Source: CAWABB01 sp963780165
GTDB lineage: Bacteria > Bacteroidota > Ignavibacteria > UBA10030 > UBA6906
DNA: 64,000 bases
Direction of reading: 5' to 3'
NCBI GenBank assembly: GCA_963780165.1
Contig: CAWABB010000004.1
Span: 372,001-436,000 of the forward strand
Shown here: one piece after another, positions 1-8,435 of the stretch
How positions within the stretch are numbered: position 1 is the first letter of the stretch
Layout of the letters: every line of letters starts with the position of its first letter
Made by a program: the position numbers and the translations under genes
Notes under the pieces: model-generated
What the model was told of the DNA's origin: nothing
Database searches by the model: none
The model's input: only the letters and a program-made list of their open reading frames with translations

Positions 1-2
1 AT

Positions 3-239
3 CCGAATCCCTTTAACCCGGAGACTCAGATCCGGTTCACGCTGGCGGAGCGAAGCCAGACGACGCTCACGGTGTTTGACATGCTCGGCAGACAGGTCGC
101 CGTACTCGTCGATGAGGTGAAGGGTCCCGGAAACCATGAGGTGCGATGGAATGCCGCCCAGGTCGCAAGCGGCGTGTACCTCTACCGGCTGACATCAGGA
201 TCCGAGATTCAGACCCGGAGGATGACGGTTGTGAAGTAA
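3..239 (+). CDS. C-terminal fragment of a T9SS-sorted secreted protein
   Basis: Only the last 78 residues are in the window; the gene begins before base 1. The reading frame opens with PNPFNP and continues through VFDMLGRQVAVL, GNHEVRWNA and ASGVYLYRL to end in RRMTVVK. This is the standard type IX secretion system C-terminal sorting domain of Bacteroidota and relatives, which directs export across the outer membrane and is then usually cleaved or anchored. The passenger domain is not visible, so the protein's function is unknown. The following gene starts about 110 bases downstream on the same strand. Confidence 0.85.
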   Translation, partial: PNPFNPETQIRFTLAERSQTTLTVFDMLGRQVAVLVDEVKGPGNHEVRWNAAQVASGVYLYRLTSGSEIQTRRMTVVK

Positions 240-347
240 CCTGCGACGCAAGTCTGACTGTGTTCCCGGTCGAAAAGGTCGACGGCGTCTCCCCATTGAC
301 AGAGTGGACTGTGTCCGCCTGAATCGACAACGCTGACCGTATCAGCG

Positions 348-2132
348 ATGAACGCGATGACCCGCATATCGGCAGTGCTTCTCCTTGGCGCGCTCTCCCC
401 GGCGTGCAAGGATGACCCGGCGAATTCCACCACCACCGCCCCCGGCGACGTCGCAGGGCGGGTGGAGGCGCTCCTTGCCCAGATGACCCTGGACGAGAAG
501 ATCGGCCAGATGACCCAGGCTGACCGCAGCTACCTCGAGAGGGAATCCGACATCCGGGACTACGCGCTCGGTTCTATCCTTAGTGGCGGCGGCTCGGCTC
601 CGTCCAACAGCTCTCCCTCGGGCTGGGCGGATATGTACGACCGGTACCAGCGGTACGCCCTTCAGACCAGGCTCAAGATCCCCATCCTGTACGGCATCGA
701 TGCCGTTCACGGCCATAACAACGTGGTGGGAGCGGTCATCTTCCCCCACAATATCGGCCTCGGATGCACGCGCGATCCCGACCTGGTGGAACGGATCGCC
801 CGGATCACCGCTGACGAGGTGGCCGGGACGGGGATCGACTGGACATTTTCGCCGTGCATCGCGGTCGCACGCGACGAACGCTGGGGTCGTACATACGAAA
901 GCTTCGGCGAGACGCCCGAGCTTGCAGTCCAGATGGCCCCGGCAGCGACGCGAGGGTACCAAACGCGCATCCTGGCGTGCGCGAAGCACTACCTTGCCGA
1001 TGGCGGGACGCAGGGGGGCGTCGATCAGGGGAACGCGGTGATGGACGAATCGCAGCTTCGCGCCATCCATCTGCCCGGCTATCAGGCCGCGATCCAGGCG
1101 GGTGTCGGGTCCATCATGGTCTCCTTCAGCAGCTGGAACGGTCAGAAGATGCACGGACATTCGTATCTGCTTACGACCGTGCTGAAAGGGGAACTCGGAT
1201 TCAAAGGGTTCCTGATCTCCGACTGGGGCGCAGTGGATCAGCTTCCGGGGCCCTACGACCAGCAGGTTGAGAGCGCGATCAATGCCGGGCTCGACATGAT
1301 CATGGTCCCGCAGAAATACAAGACGTTCATGGCGACCCTGAAGCAGCTCGTCCAGCAGGGCCGGGTGTCCCAGAGCCGCATCGACGATGCAGTGAGGAGG
1401 ATCCTCACGAAGAAAGTGGAGCTGGGCCTTTTTGAGAAGCCGCTGACCGACCGGTCTCTCACCGGGACGGTCGGGTCTCCCTCGCATCGCGCCCTGGCGC
1501 GGGAGGCTGTTCGTCGCTCGCTGGTGCTGCTCAAGAACCGCTCGGGATTGCTGCCGATCCCTCACGACGTCAGGCGCGTGCATGTAGCCGGCCAGGGGGC
1601 GCTCGACATCGGCATGCAGTGCGGAGGGTGGACCATCTCGTGGCAGGGCAGCACCGGACCCATCACGGCGGGCACCACGATCCTCGAGGCGATCACCGCA
1701 TCGGTGGCCGCGCCTGGAATCGTGACATATGAGCCGGACGGGAGCGGCGCGGAGGGCGCGACACTCGGCGTTGTCGTCATCGGGGAGTCGCCCTACGCCG
1801 AAGGGAGGGGCGATCAAACAGATCTATCGATCAGCGCGGAGGATATGGCGATCGTGAGAAGAGTCAGAGCTGCCGGCGCCCCTACGGTCGTGATCCTGCT
1901 TTCGGGGAGACCGATGATCCTGGAAGATATCCTCGACGATTGCGATGCCCTGATCGCTGCCTGGCTCCCCGGAACGGAGGCCCTCGGGATCGCCGACGTC
2001 CTCTTCGGAGATTACCAGCCCACCGGCAAGCTGTCGCACTCATGGCCGAGAGGGATGTCCCAGATCCCGATCAACGACGGCGACGGTTCCTACGATCCGC
2101 TATTTCCATACGGGTTCGGCCTCTCATACTGA
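348..2132 (+). CDS. GH3 beta-glucosidase-type lipoprotein
   Basis: Glycoside hydrolase family 3 enzyme of 594 residues, predicted to release terminal beta-linked glucose (or xylose) from oligosaccharides in the periplasm or at the cell surface. The N-terminus is a lipoprotein signal with the Cys in LSPAC. The TIM-barrel carries MTLDEKIGQM near residue 50, the KHYLADGG motif near residue 209, and the nucleophile Asp in LISDWGAVD around residue 290. The second alpha/beta domain follows and the protein ends at FPYGFGLSY, the usual end of that domain, so there is no fibronectin-like tail. This layout resembles exo-1,4-beta-glucosidases of the ExoP/Cel3 type. A GH5 gene follows on the same strand. 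The exact substrate cannot be read from the sequence. Confidence 0.9.
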   Translation: MNAMTRISAVLLLGALSPACKDDPANSTTTAPGDVAGRVEALLAQMTLDEKIGQMTQADRSYLERESDIRDYALGSILSGGGSAPSNSSPSGWADMYDRYQRYALQTRLKIPILYGIDAVHGHNNVVGAVIFPHNIGLGCTRDPDLVERIARITADEVAGTGIDWTFSPCIAVARDERWGRTYESFGETPELAVQMAPAATRGYQTRILACAKHYLADGGTQGGVDQGNAVMDESQLRAIHLPGYQAAIQAGVGSIMVSFSSWNGQKMHGHSYLLTTVLKGELGFKGFLISDWGAVDQLPGPYDQQVESAINAGLDMIMVPQKYKTFMATLKQLVQQGRVSQSRIDDAVRRILTKKVELGLFEKPLTDRSLTGTVGSPSHRALAREAVRRSLVLLKNRSGLLPIPHDVRRVHVAGQGALDIGMQCGGWTISWQGSTGPITAGTTILEAITASVAAPGIVTYEPDGSGAEGATLGVVVIGESPYAEGRGDQTDLSISAEDMAIVRRVRAAGAPTVVILLSGRPMILEDILDDCDALIAAWLPGTEALGIADVLFGDYQPTGKLSHSWPRGMSQIPINDGDGSYDPLFPYGFGLSY

Positions 2133-2356
2133 TCCCGGCCGCTTTGCCGGAGCGTCACGTGACATCACAGCTCACCTTCTGAGGCGACTCCATGTTCCCG
2201 CGCGCATCTCTTCTCATGCAGGAGGTTCCAAGCCGCCCCGCGGTCTCCATTCGTCCAGCGGCCGCCAATAGCCCTGCCCCTCCCATGCAGCCAGCGGCGC
2301 CGGCGCGGGCCTCATCCTTATTGCCATCTCCGGTGCCACTCCACATTGGCCCCCTT

Positions 2357-3565
2357 ATGCGGTTTGTGGTGCTCGCTCTCATGCTCCTCACCGGTGCCAG
2401 GGGATCCGCCGAACCGGAAGGCTTCTTCTCGACTCGCGGCACAGAGATTCTCGACCCCGCCGGCAAGCCTGTGCTGCTCCGCGGCATCAACCTTGGGAAC
2501 TGGCTTGTGCCGGAAGGGTACATGTTCAAGTTCGAGAAGGCCACCTCGCCGCGCCTTGTCCATGAAGTCATCGCCGAACTCGTCGGGCCGGACGAGGCTG
2601 CGCGATTCTGGACGGAGTACAGGGACGCGTACATCACGGCGGAGGACATCCAGTTCATCAAGAAGACCGGGCTCAATTCGATCCGGGTTCCGTTCAATTA
2701 TCGCCTCTTCACCCCCGAGGAGTTCCCTGGACTCTGGAAGGGGCCGGGGTTCGAGATGCTCGATCGCGTGATCGGATGGTGTCGTGATGCGGGGCTCTGG
2801 GTTGTCCTGGATATGCACTGCGCTCCCGGGGGCCAGACGGGCGACAACATCGACGACAGCTGGGGCTATCCGTTTCTATTCGAGAGCGAGGAAAGCCAGC
2901 GAAGATTTGTGGAAACGTGGGCTGCAATCGCCCGCAGGTACGCGAACGAAACCGTCGTCATCGGATACGATCTGTTGAATGAGCCGATCGCTCCGTATTT
3001 CGATGTCGAGCGGCTCAACGCGCTGCTGGAACCGCTGTACAAGCGTGCCGTCAAGGCAATCAGAGAAGTGGACCCAAACCACATCGTCTTCCTCGCCGGT
3101 GCGCAGTGGAACGGTAACTTCACGGTGTTCGGACCGCCGTTCGACGACAGGTTGGTCTATACGTGCCACCGGTACTGGTCTGATACGACGCAGCAGGCTA
3201 TCCAGGATTTCCTCGATTTCCGCGCGAAGTATTCGGTGCCGATGTGGATGGGAGAATCCGGCGAGAACACGGATGGGTGGATCGATGCATTCCGGCGGCT
3301 GTTCGAAACTCAGAACATCGGCTGGTGCTTCTGGCCCTACAAGAAGATGGACGCGAAGAGCTGCATGGTGACATTCGACAGGCCCGAGGGGTACGGCCTG
3401 ATCGTGGAGTACGCGAACGCAGACCGCTCGACGTTCGAGGCGAAGCGCAAGGCGCGCCCTGATGCGGAAAAGGTCCGGAAAGCTCTGGCGGGATTCCTGA
3501 AGAACTGCCGGTTCGATCGGACAAGAGCGAACGAGGGCTACCTGAGGGCTCTCGGTCTGAGGTAG
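2357..3565 (+). CDS. Secreted GH5 endoglucanase/glucosidase
   Basis: Glycoside hydrolase family 5 protein, 402 residues from the chosen start. An upstream in-frame ATG exists at 2192, but the sequence before 2357 is Pro/Ala-rich and unlike a coding N-terminus, whereas 2357 begins a clean signal peptide (MRFVVLALMLLTGARGSAEP). The mature protein opens with GTEILDPAGKPVLLRGINLGNW, typical of GH5. The acid/base Glu lies in YDLLNEP (about residue 209) and the nucleophile in MWMGESGEN (about residue 299). Its gene lies just after the GH3 gene, so the two may act in sequence on beta-glucans: endo-cleavage, then release of glucose. An exo-beta-1,3-glucanase activity is also possible within this family. 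Confidence 0.88.
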   Translation: MRFVVLALMLLTGARGSAEPEGFFSTRGTEILDPAGKPVLLRGINLGNWLVPEGYMFKFEKATSPRLVHEVIAELVGPDEAARFWTEYRDAYITAEDIQFIKKTGLNSIRVPFNYRLFTPEEFPGLWKGPGFEMLDRVIGWCRDAGLWVVLDMHCAPGGQTGDNIDDSWGYPFLFESEESQRRFVETWAAIARRYANETVVIGYDLLNEPIAPYFDVERLNALLEPLYKRAVKAIREVDPNHIVFLAGAQWNGNFTVFGPPFDDRLVYTCHRYWSDTTQQAIQDFLDFRAKYSVPMWMGESGENTDGWIDAFRRLFETQNIGWCFWPYKKMDAKSCMVTFDRPEGYGLIVEYANADRSTFEAKRKARPDAEKVRKALAGFLKNCRFDRTRANEGYLRALGLR

Positions 3566-3631
3566 GCCACGGGCGGGCGTGTCGGGCGAGCGGCTCCACG
3601 AACCTCCTGATGTGATGCGGGATCCCCGTTA

Positions 3632-3654
3632 TGACAAGTCTATGACACTTGTCA
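3632..3654. promoter_or_regulatory. 8-bp inverted repeat upstream of lipoprotein gene
   Basis: TGACAAGT at 3632-3639 and ACTTGTCA at 3647-3654 form perfect 8-bp arms around a 7-base spacer, about 90 bases before the start at 3743. It resembles an operator for a dimeric regulator, or a small RNA hairpin. No T-run follows, so a terminator for the GH5 gene is less likely. No matching copy was noticed elsewhere. Confidence 0.35.
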
Positions 3655-3742
3655 GGCGGACGCTCGCTACACTCTCCGCAGAGACCTTCACTGGATGAAG
3701 ACGATCCCGCTGCCGGACTGCAGCGCCTCCTGGGAGGTGCGC

Positions 3743-4726
3743 ATGAGACGATGGCTGATTTCCGGACTTATGGCAACCGCGTTACCGCTTCTTCTTGGCG
3801 GGTGCGCACAGACAGTTGAGGTGCAGACATATGTCCTCAATGCCGACGTGATCGCCCCGCCAAGGGATGTGCCGCTCCACGTGACGACCACGGAGTCGCG
3901 GCGGGCCGTGACGATCTCTCCGTCGGTTTCGTTCGGGATGGGTGGAGTGTACAGCGGAGATGTCGGCGGATCCTCACCGTCGCGCAACAGAGACTTCTAT
4001 CCGGTTGACACGGTGAGGGGGCCGGGAGGACAGCCGCAATACGTCCGACAGGTCCCCGAGGACAATCTCTACTGGACGCACCCGAACTATTCGATCGGGC
4101 TCGACCTGGATTTTACCGGCGATGTTGTGGCGCTCGCGCTGGGCGCCAATTATTCAAGCTCGGCCGGCGTTGAATTGTGGGGATGGCGGGGAGGCATCGG
4201 CTTTCAGGGCCAGACAAAGGGAAACGTGGGCGTACGGCTGGATCTTGGGCTCGGGTGGCAGACAGTCACGTACGACGTGCGCTCTGTAGTCGTCGTGAAG
4301 GAATCGTGGGAACACTGGGGCGAAACCTACACGGACACCGCCTGGTACAGCGATACGGGGGACGACGCACGCTTCGGGTACTACCTCGCTCTGACGTTCA
4401 ATACTGGCAATTCGGATTGGCCGGTGAACGGATTTCTTCAGGCCTCGGTTGCGAGGCAATCCCTCTTCAATTTCGAGCCCAGCCAACAGGTGACGACTGT
4501 GTGGATGCCCTTCCCGATCTTCACGGTTGCGTCGTCGGGGGGGGAAGCGACATCGGGGGTCACACTTTTCTCGCTCACTCCGGGACTCTTCACACAACTG
4601 ACAGATAATCTGCGGCTGGTTGCCGGAGCAAGGGTCTGGTGGGATATGTCAGGGACGATTACCTCGGGTGCGCCCGGGGTCTACCCCTTCGTTCAGATCG
4701 ACTTCATACTTCCATTGTCCGGCTGA
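3743..4726 (+). CDS. Hypothetical outer-membrane-type lipoprotein
   Basis: 327-residue protein of unknown function. The start is placed at 3743 because a GGAGG site lies 7 bases upstream and the sequence then gives a lipoprotein signal, MRRWLISGLMATALPLLLGGC. An earlier in-frame ATG at 3695 lacks both. The body alternates short hydrophobic/aromatic strands with Gly and Asn turns (for example LDLDFTGDVVALALGANYSS, DARFGYYLALTFNTGN) and ends VYPFVQIDFILPLSG, which is the look of a small beta-barrel or porin-like fold. No catalytic motif is visible. It lies between the GH5 gene and the convergent alpha-galactosidase gene. Confidence 0.7.
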   Translation: MRRWLISGLMATALPLLLGGCAQTVEVQTYVLNADVIAPPRDVPLHVTTTESRRAVTISPSVSFGMGGVYSGDVGGSSPSRNRDFYPVDTVRGPGGQPQYVRQVPEDNLYWTHPNYSIGLDLDFTGDVVALALGANYSSSAGVELWGWRGGIGFQGQTKGNVGVRLDLGLGWQTVTYDVRSVVVVKESWEHWGETYTDTAWYSDTGDDARFGYYLALTFNTGNSDWPVNGFLQASVARQSLFNFEPSQQVTTVWMPFPIFTVASSGGEATSGVTLFSLTPGLFTQLTDNLRLVAGARVWWDMSGTITSGAPGVYPFVQIDFILPLSG

Positions 4727-4759
4727 CCGCTCGATCTGGTCCGCCAGAGATCGAAACCG

Positions 4760-7108
4760 CTACTCCACAGCGGTCAGTTTCACGAGCACGGCGCCGTGCC
4801 GGGCGACCGTCGCCGTGAGTTCGCTCGTGACCGTTCCGAGATCCTTCTGTCGCCAGAGATCCCTGACGGCCCGCCGTCCGTCGATCCCGAGAGCCCCCCA
4901 CCTGGCCGTCACATTCGCAGCAGTCTCTCCGCGGTTGAAGAGGCCGACGGCCAGCGATCCGTCTTCGAGCTCCTTTGCCCATACCTCGAGAGTTGAATCC
5001 TGAGAGACCCTGCGGCCCTGACGTCCCAGCGGATCCTGGTTGACCTCAAGCACCTCGTCGTTGGTCAGGAGCTTCATCGTATACTCGTCAAGCCTGGTCA
5101 GGTCGCAGCCGATCAGAAGGGGTGATGCAAGGAGGGACCAGAGCGTGATGTGGGTGATCTGCTCGAACGGCTTCAGCCGCGTCGGGCGAAGCTGACTTCC
5201 CCATCCGACCCATCCCACCACGAGCATATCGGGGTCGTTCCACGTCCCCGGGCCGGCGTGTTTCTCCAGACCGGCCTGATGGAAGCCGATGCCGGACATG
5301 CTCTGCCAGGTGTCGGTGATGTCGCCCGTAGTCCGCCACAGATTGCCGCCCACATCGGCTCCCCACTCCCACACGTTTCCCATTCCGTACTGGCAGAGAC
5401 TATAGACGATGTCCCGTTCCACGCCATCCAGCGCCGCGCGCATGATTGCATAGGGCTTCTTGAGTTCCCGGAGGCTCTGGTCCTTCGCGATGTCTCCGTA
5501 CGAGCACCAATCGTACTTCAGGTAATCGATTCCCCACGCGGCGAATTGCCGGGCGTCCTGGGCTTCGTACCCGTAACTGCCGGTGAACCCCGCGCAGGTG
5601 AGGGGGCCGGGGGAGGAGTAGATGCCGAGTTTGAGCCCCTTCTCGTGCACGGAGGCGCTCAGCGAGCCCATATCGGGAAAGCGTTTGTTCGTCAGAATGG
5701 CGCCGCTGACATCCCGCGGTGTGCCGCCAAGGGCCGGGTCCTTCGAGTCGGGCCGGACCATCCAGCAATCGTCGATATTGATATACGACCAGCCGTGATC
5801 CGCGAGGCCGCTCGACACCATGGCGTCGGCGGCGGCCCGGATCTTTGCGTCGTTGACGTCGTTCCCGAAACAGTTCCAGCTGTTCCACCCGAGTGGGGGT
5901 GTGAGCGCGATGCGATCGCCGACGATGATCGTGAAGCCGCGTGCCGACTCGCCCAGTTCGTTCTTCGCGAGAAGCGTAACGGCATACTTCCCGCGCTGCG
6001 AAATCGCTCCGGTGATCAGGCCGCGCTCCCCGTCGAGCGTGAGCCCTGGCGGGAGGCGGTCAGCGGTGAATGTCATGGGCCGCGCACCGGTGGCGGAGAT
6101 CCTGTGGGTCACCGGAGATCCCGGCCTGACACCAAGGACTTTTGGACCGTTGATGCGCGGGACAGGGGAGGGGCTGGGGGTGATCTCCCGGACAAGATCG
6201 GCAGTTTCGCGCGTCACCATGCTCAGTTCCATCATGCGGATGTTGGTGTACGCCCGTTGCGCGCGAACGAGAGCGGCCTCGGTCTGGTATCCGATCGGAC
6301 GCGAACTGTCGCCCGGCGATGCGTAGGTCGCGATGCGGGCATAGGCATCCACGTACCGCGTAATGAGGGACGTGTAGTCCCCGGGTGTCCATTCGGCGGA
6401 CCAGATGCCGTCCTCGCGTTCCCAGGCCATCTGCTGGCGCTCATCCTGGGTCGTGAAATCGCGCTCGAGCAGGCTCCAGAGCGCTTCCGGATCGTCGGCA
6501 GAGAAGGAGAAGACGAATCCTGTCGGACCGCCGCCATTGGAGATCTTCATGAGCAGCGTGTTGCTCCCCCGCCGCAGAGGGAGCGTGACCTGTTCCTGAT
6601 TCCGCTCCGCTCCTCTGGTGACGTCGTGTTCGAAGAGGAGCGAGTCGTTCAGCCAGACCCTGATGCCGTCGTCGCTGCCCAGATGCACCGTGACCGATGT
6701 GTCGCGCTTTGCGGCGATAGTTCTCCGGACGTAGCGGGCGGAGAGCGGCACAGGATCGAACTGGATGATGGATCCGTCGATCCACCCGCGCTCCTCTTTC
6801 CACCGGGCGCGGTCAGACTTGGACTCTTTCTTCGAACGGAGTTGCAGTTCGGGCGGGAAGGCGGTCGTGAAAGGGGAGTCAGACGTGAACGGCCCCAGGA
6901 CCTGCCACGGCCCTGGCGTCAGGCCCATGCGGGCAACCCCCGTGGCGTATTCGGCTGCCATTGCCTCGCGCGATGCGCGTACTGTCTCCTGCCAGGTCCC
7001 TTTGCGGACATACGTCGGAGGGTCTCCGCAGAGGGCGGCGGGAGGGGTCAACAAAGTGGCGACCAGGAGGAGAGCGGTGGCTGCCGGCGTGCGGGTGCTT
7101 ATCATCAC
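4760..7108 (-). CDS. GH27 alpha-galactosidase with N-terminal accessory domains
   Basis: 782-residue secreted enzyme expected to remove terminal alpha-galactose from oligosaccharides or galactomannan. The N-terminus has a signal peptide (MMISTRTPAATALLLVATLL). Residues about 50-220 look like a beta-sandwich sugar-binding region (VTVHLGSDDGIRVWLNDSLL). Residues about 320-395 resemble a putative-Ig/cadherin-like domain (LPPGLTLDGERGLITG). The GH27 barrel begins near residue 400 with TPPLGWNSWNCFG. The nucleophile Asp is in YLKYDWCSYG (about residue 530) and the acid/base Asp in WRTTGDI (about residue 593). A C-terminal beta domain completes it. It is transcribed toward the lipoprotein gene, with 33 bases between the stop codons. 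Confidence 0.92.
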   Translation of the reverse strand: MMISTRTPAATALLLVATLLTPPAALCGDPPTYVRKGTWQETVRASREAMAAEYATGVARMGLTPGPWQVLGPFTSDSPFTTAFPPELQLRSKKESKSDRARWKEERGWIDGSIIQFDPVPLSARYVRRTIAAKRDTSVTVHLGSDDGIRVWLNDSLLFEHDVTRGAERNQEQVTLPLRRGSNTLLMKISNGGGPTGFVFSFSADDPEALWSLLERDFTTQDERQQMAWEREDGIWSAEWTPGDYTSLITRYVDAYARIATYASPGDSSRPIGYQTEAALVRAQRAYTNIRMMELSMVTRETADLVREITPSPSPVPRINGPKVLGVRPGSPVTHRISATGARPMTFTADRLPPGLTLDGERGLITGAISQRGKYAVTLLAKNELGESARGFTIIVGDRIALTPPLGWNSWNCFGNDVNDAKIRAAADAMVSSGLADHGWSYINIDDCWMVRPDSKDPALGGTPRDVSGAILTNKRFPDMGSLSASVHEKGLKLGIYSSPGPLTCAGFTGSYGYEAQDARQFAAWGIDYLKYDWCSYGDIAKDQSLRELKKPYAIMRAALDGVERDIVYSLCQYGMGNVWEWGADVGGNLWRTTGDITDTWQSMSGIGFHQAGLEKHAGPGTWNDPDMLVVGWVGWGSQLRPTRLKPFEQITHITLWSLLASPLLIGCDLTRLDEYTMKLLTNDEVLEVNQDPLGRQGRRVSQDSTLEVWAKELEDGSLAVGLFNRGETAANVTARWGALGIDGRRAVRDLWRQKDLGTVTSELTATVARHGAVLVKLTAVE

Positions 7109-7448
7109 GCGTCCTTTCGTGCGGCGATCGTAGCCTTCTAATGTATCTGAGAACGGCCAGAATTCAAACGGAAAAAGTCCGGGCCACGCTTTGAAGAGAT
7201 GCTTTTTCTTGGTATCCTCTTCTTAGAAATGGGAACCCCCGGTTCCCTCCGCGCGGTTCCTCCAGGCATGCCGCCCCAAATGCAGGGATCTTCGCATCCG
7301 GGCCGGCAAACCGGTGGCACGTGATTTGAACTCCGGTCTGACGTTTAACCCCCGGCCGAACGGTGGGCCAGGAGCGAGCGGTGAGGCCCGGGGCGTGGCA
7401 GTGTCAGAGTGAATAACGTCTTGTAGGTCAGTGAAGAAGGGCCGATCG
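7109..7448. other. Divergent intergenic region with a short palindrome
   Basis: About 340 bases between the divergent GH27 and aminotransferase genes, so both promoters should lie here. No protein-coding stretch is supported. The clearest element is GGGAACC-CCC-GGTTCCC at 7231-7247, a 7-bp inverted repeat with a 3-base centre that could be an operator. No confident -35/-10 pair was found. Confidence 0.5.
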
Positions 7449-8423
7449 ATGACACAACCGAATTACGCATTTCTTGACGGAAAGATCATTCCGTATTCCG
7501 AGGCGCGTGTCGGTGTCATGACGCACGGCCTCAACTACGGGACGGCGATCTTCGGAGGCATTCGGGGATACTGGAACGATGACGAGGGAGAGCTGTTCGT
7601 CTTCCGTCCGTACGATCATTATCACCGGTTCCTGCAGTCGGCCAGCCTGCTCCGCATGAAGCTGCCGTATGCCGAGCAGGACCTCGTGCAGGCTACGATG
7701 GACCTCCTCAGAATCGAGGGTCACAAGTGTGACTGCTATATCCGGCCCCTGGCATTCTACGGGGACGAGATCATCGGTGTCCGGCTGCATAACCTGACGC
7801 CGAGAATGGCGATCGTTTCGGTGCCGTTCGGCCGGTACGTCGAGAACGACCAGAATGCGCACTGCACGGTGTCTTCGTGGCGCCGCGTGGACGACAACAT
7901 GATCCCTGCCCGCGGTAAGATCGCGGGAGCGTACGTGAACTCCGCGTTCGCGAAGAGCGACGCGCAGCTTTCCGGGTTCGACGAAGCGATCGTCCTTAAC
8001 CAGGACGGCCATGTGGCCGAAGGCTCGGCCGAGAACATCTTCCTGTTGCGGAACGGCACCGCGATCACTCCGCCTGTCACCGACAACGTGCTGGAGGGGA
8101 TTGTCCGCCGGACCATGATGATTCTGCTCCGCGACGAGATGGGGGTTGAGGTGGTGGAGCGGCCCGTGGATCGTACCGAGCTTTTCCTCGCCGACGAAGT
8201 GTTCCTCTGCGGGACCGGCGTCCAAATCAGCGCGGTCACGAAGATCGATCATCGCCCGATCGGGACGGGTAACCTCGGCCCCGTCGTGAAGCAGCTCCGC
8301 GAGATCTTCTTCAATGTCGTCCGCGGCCGGGTCACAAAGTATCGTTCCTGGTGTGTCCCGGTGTACAGAAGCTACCCGGAGTCCACGGGGACCCTCGCGG
8401 GAACCCAGAAACGCAAGTTCTGA
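7449..8423 (+). CDS. ilvE: Branched-chain amino acid aminotransferase
   Basis: PLP-dependent class IV aminotransferase, 324 residues from ATG 7449, which has a GAAGAAGGG ribosome site; the in-frame ATG at 7431 overlaps that site and is less likely. It transfers amino groups between glutamate and the 2-oxo acids of valine, leucine and isoleucine. Family marks include LDGKIIPYSEARVGVMTHGLNYG, the Schiff-base Lys region KIAGAYVNSAFAK, EGSAENIFLL and the C-terminal DEVFLCGTGVQISAV. It stands apart from the polysaccharide genes around it and looks like a housekeeping gene. D-amino-acid or aminodeoxychorismate enzymes share the fold, but the length and the NSAFAK pattern favour IlvE. Confidence 0.9.
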   Translation: MTQPNYAFLDGKIIPYSEARVGVMTHGLNYGTAIFGGIRGYWNDDEGELFVFRPYDHYHRFLQSASLLRMKLPYAEQDLVQATMDLLRIEGHKCDCYIRPLAFYGDEIIGVRLHNLTPRMAIVSVPFGRYVENDQNAHCTVSSWRRVDDNMIPARGKIAGAYVNSAFAKSDAQLSGFDEAIVLNQDGHVAEGSAENIFLLRNGTAITPPVTDNVLEGIVRRTMMILLRDEMGVEVVERPVDRTELFLADEVFLCGTGVQISAVTKIDHRPIGTGNLGPVVKQLREIFFNVVRGRVTKYRSWCVPVYRSYPESTGTLAGTQKRKF

Positions 8424-8435
8424 GCAGGGTCGTCG

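Noticed and set aside
342..1817. 491-codon minus-strand open frame over the GH3 gene
   Set aside because: The plus-strand GH3 has all family motifs and a lipoprotein signal; this frame has none.
5150..7141. 663-codon open frame on the plus strand
   Set aside because: Antisense to the clearly assigned GH27 gene; composition is Arg/Pro-rich as expected for a shadow of a GC-rich gene.
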